From an uncultured Bacteroidales bacterium (lineage in GTDB: Bacteria; Bacteroidota; Bacteroidia; Bacteroidales; Muribaculaceae), in the NCBI GenBank assembly GCA_900542185.1, contig UQMZ01000009.1, positions 29,710-93,709 on the forward strand: a stretch of DNA of 64,000 nucleotides. The letters run 5' to 3'. The translations under genes and the position numbers were made by a program. Shown in pieces: positions 7,951-16,500 of this stretch; position 1 is the first letter of the stretch; each line of letters opens with the position of its first letter. Under the pieces are notes generated by a model, which worked only from the letters and a program-made list of their open reading frames with translations, was not told where the DNA came from and did no database searches.

Positions 7951-9456
7951 ATGCGTTTCTTTTCAATCATACGAGGCTTGTTCATAGCCGCCATATTGCC
8001 CCTTGTCGCGACATCATGTAACGAGGGCGGTTCTACTACTTCCGTATATGTCGACTACGGCACCCTCGCCGTCACAAAATTCTCCGTACGCTATCCTTCG
8101 GAGAAATCCGGAACGGCTTCGGATACCGCATATTTCTCCATAGACCTCAACAACGGCGTCATTTTCAACGCCGACTCCATACGCCCCGGCGTGGATGTCT
8201 CCAAGCTCGTCACCTCCATCAGCTATAACTCGGCGGTGGACTCGGTGCTGGTCATCATGGACGGCGGCACGACACGCACGGGGTCCGTGGACTATAAGAA
8301 GAATCCCGGCGACTCCATCGACTACACCGGCCGCGTTCGTCTGCTGCTCAAGTACGGCGACATGCAGAAAGAGTATCAGGTACGTCTCAACGTGCACAAG
8401 GAATACGCCGACTCCCTGCGCTGGGACGAGGCCAACGTGCGTAGGCTTCCATCCCTGCGGCCCGGCCCGGTGGCCCAGAAAACGATTCTGCTCGACAACG
8501 ACATGGCCCTCTCGCTGATACGCGAGGCTGACGGTGCCCTTACTTTCGCCCGCTCCGACGACGCCTTCCAGGAGAATTGCGAATCCGGCCCCGCCCATCT
8601 GCCGTTCACTCCGCGAATCGAATCCCTTTCCGTGGCCGGCGGCAACATATACCTTCTTTCCGAGTCCGGAGAACTTTGGCAAAGTTCCGACCGGTCAGCC
8701 ACATGGACATCTACAGGCCAGACCTGGGAAAACGTAATCGGCTCCTATCTGGAAACAATAGTGGGAATACGCATGGACGGCGACAGACGCATGTTCGCCC
8801 AGTATCCCCTCCTGAACCTCAACGAAAAGGAACTCCCCGTGGAATTCCCCGTGAACGGCTTCTCCAATTTCGTGACGCTTCAGAATAAATGGACACTGTC
8901 GCCTGTGGCCTTCTTCATGGGCGGCGTCAAGACCGACGGCAAGCTCAGCCCCGCCACATGGGCGTTCGACGGCGCCGAATGGATATGTCTCAACGACGGC
9001 GACATCGACGCCATGGAACAGGCGTCCATCATCCCGTACTACTATTACCGCCGCAACATCCAGAACACCGGCGACGAGGAATTCCGCGTATGGATGCTGA
9101 TAGGAGGCCGCAAGGCCGACAACTCCATCAACCGTAACGTCTATATCTCGTACGACAACGGAGTTAGCTGGCGTCTGGGCAAGACTTCGCTCCAGCTGCC
9201 CGACTGCATCCCCGCCATGTGGGGCTGCGACAACATCGTGGTCTCCTCCACTCTCGACGCCGACCTGTCCGACAACTGGTCCACCTCCTTCCGCGCATCC
9301 AGACAGCAGCGTATCCCCTGGCAGGTTGAAGGAGGCATCATCACCTGGGAATGCCCGTACATATATCTGATCGGAGGCTACGGGCCCGACGGCAAACTCT
9401 ATGACACCATCTGGCGCGGCGTGCTGAACCGCCTCACTTTCACCCCCATAATCTGA
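7951..9456 (+). CDS. DUF6242-family lipoprotein
   Basis: Function unknown. The frame opens at 7912, but the ATG at 7951 gives a normal signal peptide (MRFFSIIRGLFIAAILPL) and lipobox ending at the Cys of VATSC, residue 23, so the 501-residue protein is predicted to be a lipid-anchored envelope protein. The N-terminal 150 residues look like a beta-sandwich; the rest has repeated kelch- or BNR-like segments such as SDRSATWTSTG, LIGGRKADNSINRNVYIS and LIGGYGPDGKLYDTIWRG, suggesting a beta-propeller. The family assignment is from memory of Bacteroidales lipoproteins beside porG. It leads a probable operon with the next three genes; three bases separate it from the next start. Confidence 0.75.
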   Translation: MRFFSIIRGLFIAAILPLVATSCNEGGSTTSVYVDYGTLAVTKFSVRYPSEKSGTASDTAYFSIDLNNGVIFNADSIRPGVDVSKLVTSISYNSAVDSVLVIMDGGTTRTGSVDYKKNPGDSIDYTGRVRLLLKYGDMQKEYQVRLNVHKEYADSLRWDEANVRRLPSLRPGPVAQKTILLDNDMALSLIREADGALTFARSDDAFQENCESGPAHLPFTPRIESLSVAGGNIYLLSESGELWQSSDRSATWTSTGQTWENVIGSYLETIVGIRMDGDRRMFAQYPLLNLNEKELPVEFPVNGFSNFVTLQNKWTLSPVAFFMGGVKTDGKLSPATWAFDGAEWICLNDGDIDAMEQASIIPYYYYRRNIQNTGDEEFRVWMLIGGRKADNSINRNVYISYDNGVSWRLGKTSLQLPDCIPAMWGCDNIVVSSTLDADLSDNWSTSFRASRQQRIPWQVEGGIITWECPYIYLIGGYGPDGKLYDTIWRGVLNRLTFTPII

Positions 9457-9459
9457 TAA

Positions 9460-10161
9460 ATGCGGAAGGTCATAGCCATATTTCTCTTGCTGTCGGCCGC
9501 GTCGTGCCCCATGGCCCTGCGCGCACAGGAAGACTACCGCTTCGACATAGGCGGCGGTATCGGCATGACCGGTTATCTCGGCGACGCCAACAACGCCAAC
9601 CTGTGGCGCAACCCCTCCTGGAACGCCGAGGTCCTGTTCCGCTACATCTGGAATCCCCGCTTCAACTTCAAGACCAACTTCTATGTAGGCGGTCTCAGGG
9701 GTAATTCCGCTCAGATGGATGATGTATTCCCCACGCACGAGAACTACAAGTTTTCCACTACTTTCTATGAAATAGGCGAAAGTGTCGAGTTCCATTTCTT
9801 CAATTACGGCATGGGCGAGACCTACCGCAAGCTAAAGCGCTGGACCCCCTACATCACCGCCGGCGTAAGTCTCACGGCATTCACCGCAAGCGGCAAATCG
9901 AGCGCGGCGTTCACCATCCCGCTCGGCGTCGGCTTCAAGTACAAGCCTTCGCGCCGATGGAACCTCGGTCTCGAATTCCTGATGAAGAAGACCTTCACCG
10001 ACAAACTCGACGGCCCCCTTCTCGACGACCCTCAGGGCATCAAATCGGCGTTCATGAAGAACACCGACTGGTATTCCACCCTGACATTCACCGTAAGCTA
10101 CGAATTCAGCAAACGCTGCGCGGCCTGCAATTACCACACACCAAGAAAAATGTATAAATAA
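9460..10161 (+). CDS. porG: PorG-like outer-membrane protein (DUF6089 family)
   Basis: The 233-residue protein has a signal peptide ending near ALRAQ and alternating amphipathic strands (IGGGIGMTGYLGDANNANLW, then AEVLFRYIWNPRFNFKTNFYVGG) of an eight-stranded barrel. This family includes PorG, an outer-membrane part of the type IX secretion machinery in Porphyromonas. In Bacteroidales, DUF6089 genes commonly sit directly before uppS-bamA, as here. Whether a working type IX system exists cannot be judged from this window; two proteins in the PUL have sorting-tail-like C-termini. The specific PorG role is inferred. Confidence 0.72.
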   Translation: MRKVIAIFLLLSAASCPMALRAQEDYRFDIGGGIGMTGYLGDANNANLWRNPSWNAEVLFRYIWNPRFNFKTNFYVGGLRGNSAQMDDVFPTHENYKFSTTFYEIGESVEFHFFNYGMGETYRKLKRWTPYITAGVSLTAFTASGKSSAAFTIPLGVGFKYKPSRRWNLGLEFLMKKTFTDKLDGPLLDDPQGIKSAFMKNTDWYSTLTFTVSYEFSKRCAACNYHTPRKMYK

Positions 10162-10170
10162 CACACGCAG

Positions 10171-10938
10171 ATGACACCCAAACGAACCATCCCGGGCATC
10201 GCGCCCGACAAACTGCCGCAGCACGTAGCCATCATCATGGACGGCAACGGCCGCTGGGCCCGGCAGCGCCTGCAGACCCGCACCACGGGCCACTCCGAGG
10301 GCGTCAACTCCGTGAACCGCATCACCCGTTACGCCTCCGACCTCGGCATCAAGCACCTAACCCTCTATGCCTTCAGCACCGAGAACTGGAACCGCCCCGC
10401 CGAGGAGGTGGACGTTCTGATGCACCTCATAGGCGAGACCATCCTGCGCGAAGCCCCCGAGTTGCGCGACAACAACGTGCACATCAACCTGCTGGGCGAC
10501 ATCGACCGCCTGCCCGAGCCGGTGCGGCTCAATCTGTTCGAGGGCCGCGACCTCACCGCGCAGTGCGACGGCCTGAACCTGAACCTGTGCCTCAGCTATT
10601 CCTCGCGCTGGGAGATAACCCGCGCCGTCAGGGAAATTGCGGAACTCGCCGCAGAAGGCACCCTCGATCCCGAATCCATCTCGGACGCCGACATCGACGC
10701 CCGTCTCTCCACAGCCGGAATGCCCGACCCCGACCTGCTGATACGCACGGGCGGCGAACAGCGCATCTCCAATTTCCTCCTATGGCAGATTGCCTACTCC
10801 GAACTCTATTTCACCCCTGTTCTATGGCCCGATTTCAGCGAGGCCGACTTCGAACAGGCTCTCATACATTATACTAACCGCGAACGTCGTTTCGGCAAAA
10901 CTTCCGACCAAGTTCAACGATCAGCTACCCAAGAATGA
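10171..10938 (+). CDS. uppS: Undecaprenyl diphosphate synthase (isoprenyl transferase)
   Basis: Builds the C55 lipid carrier for peptidoglycan and surface glycans from IPP and farnesyl-PP. Its 255 residues contain the catalytic Asp24 in IIMDGNGRWA, the ENWNRP segment, and the C-terminal signature LIRTGGEQRISNFLLWQ. The stop codon overlaps the bamA start in ATGATG, so the two are translationally coupled. Confidence 0.97.
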   Translation: MTPKRTIPGIAPDKLPQHVAIIMDGNGRWARQRLQTRTTGHSEGVNSVNRITRYASDLGIKHLTLYAFSTENWNRPAEEVDVLMHLIGETILREAPELRDNNVHINLLGDIDRLPEPVRLNLFEGRDLTAQCDGLNLNLCLSYSSRWEITRAVREIAELAAEGTLDPESISDADIDARLSTAGMPDPDLLIRTGGEQRISNFLLWQIAYSELYFTPVLWPDFSEADFEQALIHYTNRERRFGKTSDQVQRSATQE

Positions 10939-13622
10939 TGAATATACGCCATATTGCTCGTTTCTTCACGTTGCTTTTAACCGTTGTCGCCGCCGTACCC
11001 TACGGCAGCGCCCAGGATCTGCTTGAGCTGCCCATTCAGCCCGAGGTACCCGTCGATACCATATATAACCCGGAGATAATCTATTCCCCGCTCCCCAAGA
11101 CATACGAAATAGCGGGAATACGCACTTCGGGCCTCAAGACCGCCGACGACTACGTGGTCATCGGCTACTCAGGCCTGTCAATAGGCGACAAAATCGAAAT
11201 TCCGGGCCAGGAAATCACGGATGCCGTACGCCGTTTCTGGCGACAGGGACTTTATTCCAAGGTACGAATCAATGTCGACAAGATCGCCGGCGACAAGGTG
11301 TGGCTCGACATCGAACTTCAGCAGCAGCCCCGCCTCTCCGAAATCAAGTTCGAGGGCACCAAGGGCAGCGAGAAGAAGGACATTCTGGAACGCCTCTCCA
11401 TGGTCGAGGGCCAGCAGCTTACGCCCAACATCATCAACCGCGCCAAGCAGATCGTGGAGAATTACTACGAGAAGAAAGGCTTCAAGAACGTATCGGTAAA
11501 TATCCGCCAGTCTAACGACCTGTCGAAGGAGAACCACTCCATCCTTACGTTCGTGATTCAGAAAAACGCCAAGGTCAAGGTGCATAAGATCTATATCGAC
11601 GGCAACCAGGTGATGTCCGACCGCAAGATCAAGCGCGCCATGAAGAAGACCACCGAGAAGAACGACATCCTCAAGCTGTTCAGCCAGAAGAAGTTCGTAG
11701 AATCGGACTATGAGGACGACAAGCAGCGCATCATCGACAAATACAACGAGCTGGGATACCGCGACGCAAAGATAGTGCACGACTCGGTGGCCAAGTACGA
11801 CGACAAGACGGTAGACGTGTTCCTTGACGTTGACGAGGGCAAGAAATACTACATCTCCGCCATCGACTGGGTAGGCAACACAGTGTACCCCACCGAGACG
11901 CTGAATGCCGTACTGGGCATGTACCCGGGCGACGTCTACAACCAGAAGATGCTGAACAAGCGCACCAACGAGGATGAGGACGCAGTATCGTCGCTCTATA
12001 CCGACAACGGATACCTGTTCTTCAACCTGGTGCCCATCGAGGAGCAGATACACGGAGACTCCATCGCGCTGCAGATGCGCGTCATCGAGGGTCCGCAGGC
12101 ACGCATCAACCGCGTCGTCATCAACGGTAACGACCAGCTGTACGAGAAGGTGATCCGCCGCGAGCTGCGCGTGCGCCCGGGCGAGCTGTTCAGCAAGTCC
12201 GACCTGATGCGTTCCGCCCGCGAAATCGCTGCCGGCGGCCACTTCAACCCCGAGAACATGGACATCCGTCCTGAGCCTAACGAAAGCGACGGTACAGTAG
12301 ACATCGTGTTCAACCTCGAGTCAAAGGCCAACGATAAGGTGCAGCTTTCTTTCGGATGGGGCCAGACAGGTATCACCGGACAGCTCGCTCTCTCATTCTC
12401 CAACTTCTCGATGAAGAACCTGTTCAATCCGTCGGCCTACAAGGGCATCATCCCGCGCGGCGACGGCCAGACATTCTCCATATCCGCACAGACCAACGCC
12501 AAGTACTACCAGAGCTACGGAATATCGTTCTTCGATCCATGGATTGGTGGAAGCCGCCCCAACTCCCTCTCCATATCGGCCGACTACTCCCGCTCTACCG
12601 GTATCAACAGCGACTTCTATTCCAAGCGCTGGGCCAACGCCTCGCAGTACGCATATTACTACGGCGGCTACGGATATAACTACAACAACAATTACGATTA
12701 CTACCAGGACGCATACGACCCCAACAAGGTGCTGCAGACCGCAGGCGTCAGCGTAGGTTTCGGTACGCGCCTCTCCTGGCCCGACGACTACTTCCAGTTC
12801 CAGGCCATGCTCTCCTACCGCTGGTATTACCTCAAGGACTGGTACTACATCAGCCCCGTCTTCCAGAACGGTACCTCCAACGCCTTCACCTTAGGCCTCA
12901 ACCTGAGCCGCACCAGTATCGACAACCCCATCTATACGCGCCGCGGTTCGTCGTTCAACCTGAACTTCACCTGCACCCCGCCGGCCAACCTGTTCGGCAA
13001 AAAGAACTGGGCGAAGCTCGCCGAGATGTCCACTGACTCCAACCTGAGCGCCGATCAGCGCCAGGATGCCACCTCGCAGATGTACCGCTGGCTCGACTAC
13101 TGGAAACTCACGTTCAAGTCCAAGACTTTCACCCCGCTCACCGATCCCGACGGCAAATGGACACTCGTGTTCATGACCCGCGCGGACTTCGGTATCATCG
13201 GCTCGTGGACCAAGCACCTCAGGACGCCGTTCGAGACCTACTACTTCGGAGGCGACGGAATGTCGGGTGGCTACACTTACGCCACGGAGACCGTGGCCAT
13301 GCGCGGTTACGAGAACGGTCAGTTCACCCCGAGCCGCAGCGAAGGTTACGCCTACGCCAAATACACCTTCGAGCTCCACTTCCCGTTCCTGCTCCAGCCC
13401 TCCACCACCATCTACGCCATCGCCTTCGCCGAGGCCGGTAACTGCTGGACCACCGCCAAGGCATTCAATCCGTTCGACCTCAAGCGCTCGGCCGGTGTCG
13501 GCGCCCGCGTATACCTGTCAGTGCTCGGATTCCTCGGTATCGACTGGGCTTACGGTTTCGACAAGGTATGGGGCACACGCGGCGGAAGCCAGATCCACTT
13601 CGTGCTCGGCCAGGAATTTTAA
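10935..13622 (+). CDS. bamA: Outer-membrane protein assembly factor BamA
   Basis: Inserts beta-barrel proteins into the outer membrane. The 895-residue protein has a signal peptide ending at GSAQ (about residue 27), a series of POTRA-like repeats over about residues 50-450 (for example the FEGTKGSEKKDILERL, IDGNQVMSDRKIKRAM and INGNDQLYEKVIRREL segments) and a C-terminal 16-strand barrel domain ending in FVLGQEF with a terminal Phe. A Tyr/Asn-rich insert (bases 12650-12715) lies in the barrel, probably an outside loop. Two ATGs in tandem (10935, 10938) are possible starts. It is followed by two skp-like chaperone genes, the usual order. Confidence 0.96.
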   Translation: MMNIRHIARFFTLLLTVVAAVPYGSAQDLLELPIQPEVPVDTIYNPEIIYSPLPKTYEIAGIRTSGLKTADDYVVIGYSGLSIGDKIEIPGQEITDAVRRFWRQGLYSKVRINVDKIAGDKVWLDIELQQQPRLSEIKFEGTKGSEKKDILERLSMVEGQQLTPNIINRAKQIVENYYEKKGFKNVSVNIRQSNDLSKENHSILTFVIQKNAKVKVHKIYIDGNQVMSDRKIKRAMKKTTEKNDILKLFSQKKFVESDYEDDKQRIIDKYNELGYRDAKIVHDSVAKYDDKTVDVFLDVDEGKKYYISAIDWVGNTVYPTETLNAVLGMYPGDVYNQKMLNKRTNEDEDAVSSLYTDNGYLFFNLVPIEEQIHGDSIALQMRVIEGPQARINRVVINGNDQLYEKVIRRELRVRPGELFSKSDLMRSAREIAAGGHFNPENMDIRPEPNESDGTVDIVFNLESKANDKVQLSFGWGQTGITGQLALSFSNFSMKNLFNPSAYKGIIPRGDGQTFSISAQTNAKYYQSYGISFFDPWIGGSRPNSLSISADYSRSTGINSDFYSKRWANASQYAYYYGGYGYNYNNNYDYYQDAYDPNKVLQTAGVSVGFGTRLSWPDDYFQFQAMLSYRWYYLKDWYYISPVFQNGTSNAFTLGLNLSRTSIDNPIYTRRGSSFNLNFTCTPPANLFGKKNWAKLAEMSTDSNLSADQRQDATSQMYRWLDYWKLTFKSKTFTPLTDPDGKWTLVFMTRADFGIIGSWTKHLRTPFETYYFGGDGMSGGYTYATETVAMRGYENGQFTPSRSEGYAYAKYTFELHFPFLLQPSTTIYAIAFAEAGNCWTTAKAFNPFDLKRSAGVGARVYLSVLGFLGIDWAYGFDKVWGTRGGSQIHFVLGQEF

Positions 13623-13703
13623 TCTCCTAACCGATACCGCAGGTATGACACCGGTCAATATAGCACCCGGATGCCTTAACTTTCTTTAACTGAATATTGT
13701 TAA

Positions 13704-13731
13704 ACTATTGACGCCCCACGGCGTCAATAGT
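13704..13731 (+). promoter_or_regulatory. Perfect 12-bp hairpin in the leader of ompH1
   Basis: ACTATTGACGCC and GGCGTCAATAGT form a perfect stem around a CCAC loop, 26 bases before the ompH1 start. No T-run follows, so it is not a normal terminator; it could shape mRNA processing or translation between bamA and ompH1. Confidence 0.6.
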
Positions 13732-13757
13732 ACAAAACTCAGATAACACAGACCATT

Positions 13758-14273
13758 ATGAAGAAATTAGCAATAGCCCTCGGAATCGTGGCAGCCACCT
13801 GCCTCGGCAGTTTCGCCCAGAAGTTCGCCCTGGTCGACATGCAATATATACTCCGCAACGTTCCCGCCTACGAAATGGCCAACGAACAGCTCAACCAGGT
13901 GTCGCAGCGCTGGGAGAAGGAAGTGAACGCCGTGGCCAAGGAGGCCGAGACCATGTACAAGAACTACGAGGCCGACATGGTGTTCCTCACCGACGAGCAG
14001 AAAAAGAAACGCGAGGAAGAGATCGTCACTAAGGAAAACGAGGCGAAGGATCTCCGCTACAAATACTTCGGACCCGAAGGCGAACTCTACAAGAAGCGTC
14101 AGTCACTGATGAAGCCCATTCAGGAAGATGTGTACAACGCCGTCAAGGCAGTGGCTGAGGAAAAAGGATACCAGACCATCTTTGACCGCGCAAGCTCACA
14201 AAGCATCGTATTCGCCTCTCCACGCATCGACGTCAGCAATGACGTGCTCGCAAAACTTGGCTATTCCAAATAA
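13758..14273 (+). CDS. OmpH/Skp-family periplasmic chaperone 1
   Basis: 171 residues with a signal peptide (cut near SFAQ), a short beta region (KFALVDMQYILRNVPAY) and a long charged helical arm rich in Glu/Lys (about residues 45-125), as in Skp, which holds unfolded outer-membrane proteins for BamA. It follows bamA by 135 bases and has its own hairpin leader. The second copy downstream has the same length but diverged sequence, so the two are old paralogues, not a recent duplication. Confidence 0.92.
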   Translation: MKKLAIALGIVAATCLGSFAQKFALVDMQYILRNVPAYEMANEQLNQVSQRWEKEVNAVAKEAETMYKNYEADMVFLTDEQKKKREEEIVTKENEAKDLRYKYFGPEGELYKKRQSLMKPIQEDVYNAVKAVAEEKGYQTIFDRASSQSIVFASPRIDVSNDVLAKLGYSK

Positions 14274-14287
14274 TTTGCGTATCTTTG
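14257..14287 (+). promoter_or_regulatory. Promoter for ompH2
   Basis: TATCTTTG at 14280-14287 fits TAnnTTTG, and a TTG at 14257-14259 stands 20 bases upstream as the -33 element. It overlaps the end of ompH1 and leaves a leader of about 145 bases before ompH2. Confidence 0.6.
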
Positions 14288-14440
14288 CGGTCGCGCTCGG
14301 TTTGCACGCATCCCGGCCTCATGGCCCGCTGCCGAAAGCCTGTCGCCACCGCCGCCCGCACCGGCAGAATCACGGACTGAATCAGAATTAAGGTCTGATT
14401 CCGCGCCACTGAAATTGAAACTAAAATAAATTAAATCATA

Positions 14441-14956
14441 ATGTTCAAGAAAATCATTCTGACGCTGGCCATTGCACTGGCCATCCCGTTTGTAGGAGCC
14501 AAGGCCCAGACCATCAAGATCGGTCTTGTTGACGTGGCCTCGATTGTACAGGTTATGCCCGAGCGTTCTCAGGCCGAAACCAAACTTGCAGACGCTTCCA
14601 AGAAATACGAGACCGAGTACCAGAAGCTCGGCGAGGAGATGAAACGTCTCTACGACGAATACCAGGCCATGAAACCCGACGAGCTTCAGGCCATCAAGGA
14701 CCGCAAGACCCGCGAGCTCAACGACTATCAGCAGAAGATGGCCGCCTTCGAGCAGAGCGCCCAGCAGGACCTCGCCAAGATGCAGCAGGAGCTGATGAGC
14801 CCCATCGTGCAGAAGATCCGCACCGCCATCGAGGCAGTCGGCAAAGAGGGTAACTACTCCCTGATCCAGGACCTCGCACCCCAGATGACCTACTACCACG
14901 CAGCCCCCGTCGAGGACATCACCGCTGCCGTGAAAGCCAAGCTCGGCCTGAAGTAA
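14441..14956 (+). CDS. OmpH/Skp-family periplasmic chaperone 2
   Basis: 171 residues: signal peptide ending at AKAQ, the strand-forming IKIGLVDVASIVQVMPE, then a long helical arm with heptad-like Gln/Glu/Lys content (about residues 40-115) and the C-terminal strand region. Role as for the first copy: periplasmic holding of outer-membrane proteins. It has its own promoter-like sequence and ends the envelope block at a strong terminator. Confidence 0.92.
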   Translation: MFKKIILTLAIALAIPFVGAKAQTIKIGLVDVASIVQVMPERSQAETKLADASKKYETEYQKLGEEMKRLYDEYQAMKPDELQAIKDRKTRELNDYQQKMAAFEQSAQQDLAKMQQELMSPIVQKIRTAIEAVGKEGNYSLIQDLAPQMTYYHAAPVEDITAAVKAKLGLK

Positions 14957-14980
14957 CAGCAGCCTCAACTTTCAGACAAT

Positions 14981-15012
14981 AAAAATGCGGGACCTGTCCC
15001 GCATTTTTATTA
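14981..15012 (+). terminator. Rho-independent terminator after ompH2
   Basis: AAAAATGCGGGAC (14981-14993) and GTCCCGCATTTTT (14996-15008) form a perfect stem with a two-base gap and a T-rich 3' arm. With A-tracts on one side and T-tracts on the other it could work on both strands. Confidence 0.9.
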
Positions 15013-15042
15013 TCCTGCATCCTCTTTATTATCCTGCATCCT
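15006..15042 (+). repeat. Tandem 19-bp repeat, two copies
   Basis: TTATTATCCTGCATCCTC occurs at 15006-15023 and again at 15025-15042. The first copy overlaps the tail of the terminator and the second runs straight into the CGCGGAGCCG repeat cluster. Confidence 0.75.
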
Positions 15043-15200
15043 CGCGGAGCCGTTTCCATGTCGCGGAGCCGTCCCCGTCAGGAGCTCCGCTCCTCACTCC
15101 TCTCTCGCGGAGCCGTCCCCGTGTCGCGGAGCCGTCCCCGTCAGGAGCTCTGCTCCTCCCTCCTCCCTCGCGGAGCCGTTCCGTTTTGGAGCGCAGCTCC
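15042..15200 (+). repeat. Cluster of five CGCGGAGCCG repeats with hairpins
   Basis: TCGCGGAGCCGT occurs at 15042, 15061, 15105, 15124 and 15168. Between and after the copies are small inverted repeats (GGAGCTCCGCTCC, GGAGCTCTGCTCC, TGGAGCGCAGCTCCA). The block 15061-15104 is repeated with few changes at 15124-15167, so a 63-bp unit has been duplicated in tandem. Single copies of a related element lie at 7751 and 61415. This looks like an expanding REP-type intergenic element. Confidence 0.75.
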
Positions 15201-15228
15201 AACGCCTTTAATTTAAACCCCAATTCCC

Positions 15229-15393
15229 ATGGATCCATTCATTCTTTTCAGCCGCATCAACACCATGCTGCGCGACCGGTACCCGGACCTCGACGAACTC
15301 TGCGCCGCCGAAGGCTTCGACAAATCCGAGCTTCTCCGCACCCTCGCCGACGCCGGCTTCGAGTACATGCCCGAAATAAACCAGTTCCGATAA
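15229..15393 (+). CDS. DUF4250 small protein
   Basis: A 54-residue frame (MDPFILFSRINTMLRD at the N-terminus, ending EYMPEINQFR) that matches the DUF4250 pattern I know: N-terminal hydrophobic segment, R-D-x-Y, L-D-x-L-C, a K-x-E-L stretch and a terminal Y-x-x-x-x-N-Q-F. Function is unknown. The fold is probably a small helical, DNA-binding-like domain, but that is a guess. It sits right after the repeat cluster with an AT-rich leader (TTTAATTTAAACC) just upstream. Confidence 0.8.
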   Translation: MDPFILFSRINTMLRDRYPDLDELCAAEGFDKSELLRTLADAGFEYMPEINQFR

Positions 15394-15565
15394 GGCTCTT
15401 TTCTCCCATTTGTATTCCGGACATGCCTCTTTTTTGGTCCTTTCGGCACTTTTGGCGCCGATTCGCCCATTTTATGCACATATCGCAATGTTTGTAAACA
15501 ATATTTAACCTTTAGCGTTGTTTAAGTATCAGACATGAGTTAATAACCCGAATAAATAACCCAAA

Positions 15566-15582
15566 GTCCCTGTCTCAGGGAC
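15566..15582 (+). promoter_or_regulatory. Leader hairpin of the small barrel gene
   Basis: GTCCCTG-TCT-CAGGGAC, a 7-bp stem, lies 21 bases before the start at 15604. The 15394-15565 region ahead of it holds AT-rich DNA and no gene that I can support. Confidence 0.5.
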
Positions 15583-15603
15583 CATAACAAACACACATAC
15601 TTT

Positions 15604-16167
15604 ATGAAGAAGATTATTACAACAGTGATGCTGGCCGTGGCCGCCATCTGCAGCACAGCCCAGGCCGGAGATTTCTATCTCGGCGGAGCAGTAGGCTTCA
15701 TGCACCGTTCTGACAGGGATGCAACCACCAACGAGTTCACCATCAAGCCTGAGCTGGGTTATAGCTTCAACGACAAGTGGGGCATCGGCGGTACATTAGG
15801 TTATACCTACCGCAACTATGCCGGCGAGGACCTCAACCTTAACATGTTCTCGATCAATCCCTACGCCCGCTTCACATATTTCCGCACCAGCAACGACCTG
15901 ATCGCCCTGTTCCTTGACGGTTCGGTGGGCTTCGGAATCGGTTCTACCAGCGACGGTGACGACACCTACACTGCCACTACATACGAAATCGGCATCAAAC
16001 CAGGTATCGCCATCAACATCACCGACCACTTCTCAATCGTATCGCACCTCGGATTCCTCGGATATCATGGTGCCAACGACAATGCCAAGGCTGGTGGCGA
16101 AGCCGAATACGGCGGCTTCAACTTCAACTCCAACCACCTCGACATCGGTCTGTACTACACATTCTAA
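15604..16167 (+). CDS. Small outer-membrane beta-barrel protein
   Basis: 187 residues with a clean signal peptide (MKKIITTVMLAVAAICSTAQA) and alternating strands separated by charged turns, ending in LDIGLYYTF with a C-terminal Phe, the BamA recognition mark. Length and pattern fit an eight-stranded OmpX/OmpW-like barrel. Ligand and role are unknown. It is a single-gene unit with its own leader hairpin and a strong terminator. Confidence 0.85.
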   Translation: MKKIITTVMLAVAAICSTAQAGDFYLGGAVGFMHRSDRDATTNEFTIKPELGYSFNDKWGIGGTLGYTYRNYAGEDLNLNMFSINPYARFTYFRTSNDLIALFLDGSVGFGIGSTSDGDDTYTATTYEIGIKPGIAINITDHFSIVSHLGFLGYHGANDNAKAGGEAEYGGFNFNSNHLDIGLYYTF

Positions 16168-16236
16168 AAACACGGACAAGTCAAGACACGACTTGGCTCA
16201 AGATACAGAGGTTTATTCACAACCTGATTGATTCAG

Positions 16237-16270
16237 AAGGGCGTTCCACTCACCGGAACGCCCTTTATTT
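16237..16270 (+). terminator. Rho-independent terminator after the small barrel gene
   Basis: AAGGGCGTTCC (16237-16247) pairs with GGAACGCCCTT (from 16255), followed by TATTTATT. Confidence 0.88.
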
Positions 16271-16368
16271 ATTCCTCCCGGGCTATGCCGTTTTCGTCAT
16301 AAATGAGACCGTTTTCGTCAAAGTTTGTTTCAGAAAGGCGTCATTGCTCATAAAAAATGTTATAGCTA

Positions 16369-16399
16369 TTGCATTTTAAGGGAATCGGTATTAAATTTG
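16369..16399 (+). promoter_or_regulatory. Promoter for the GH2 gene
   Basis: TAAATTTG at 16392-16399 fits the -7 box, and TTG at 16369-16371 lies 20 bases upstream. The start codon is about 100 bases further on, leaving a long leader. Confidence 0.65.
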
Positions 16400-16411
16400 T
16401 ATCGAAACTCA

Positions 16412-16476
16412 TGGCGGCGCCGCGATGAAGTCCGGATTTGATGCAAATCCGGATTCGCACATTGCGGTGCGGCGAT
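16412..16476 (+). promoter_or_regulatory. Structured 5' leader of the GH2 gene
   Basis: TCCGGATTT (16431-16439) and AAATCCGGA (16445-16453) make a perfect 9-bp hairpin with loop GATGC. Outside it, GCCGCGATG and CATTGCGGTGCGGC can pair with one G-U and small bulges, enclosing the hairpin in a longer stem. No riboswitch class was recognised. Together with the terminator and promoter this accounts for the 333-base gap before the GH2 gene. Confidence 0.55.
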
Positions 16477-16500
16477 ACTTATAACCCGAGAATCTAACAA

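Noticed and set aside
11178..12242. 354-residue minus-strand frame inside bamA
   Set aside because: Shadow of bamA codon bias; composition is dominated by Val and Leu from reversed Asp/Glu/Lys codons and it has no domain pattern.
15042..15200. Possible CRISPR array
   Set aside because: Repeat spacing is irregular, the spacers are themselves repeated, and no cas genes are near.
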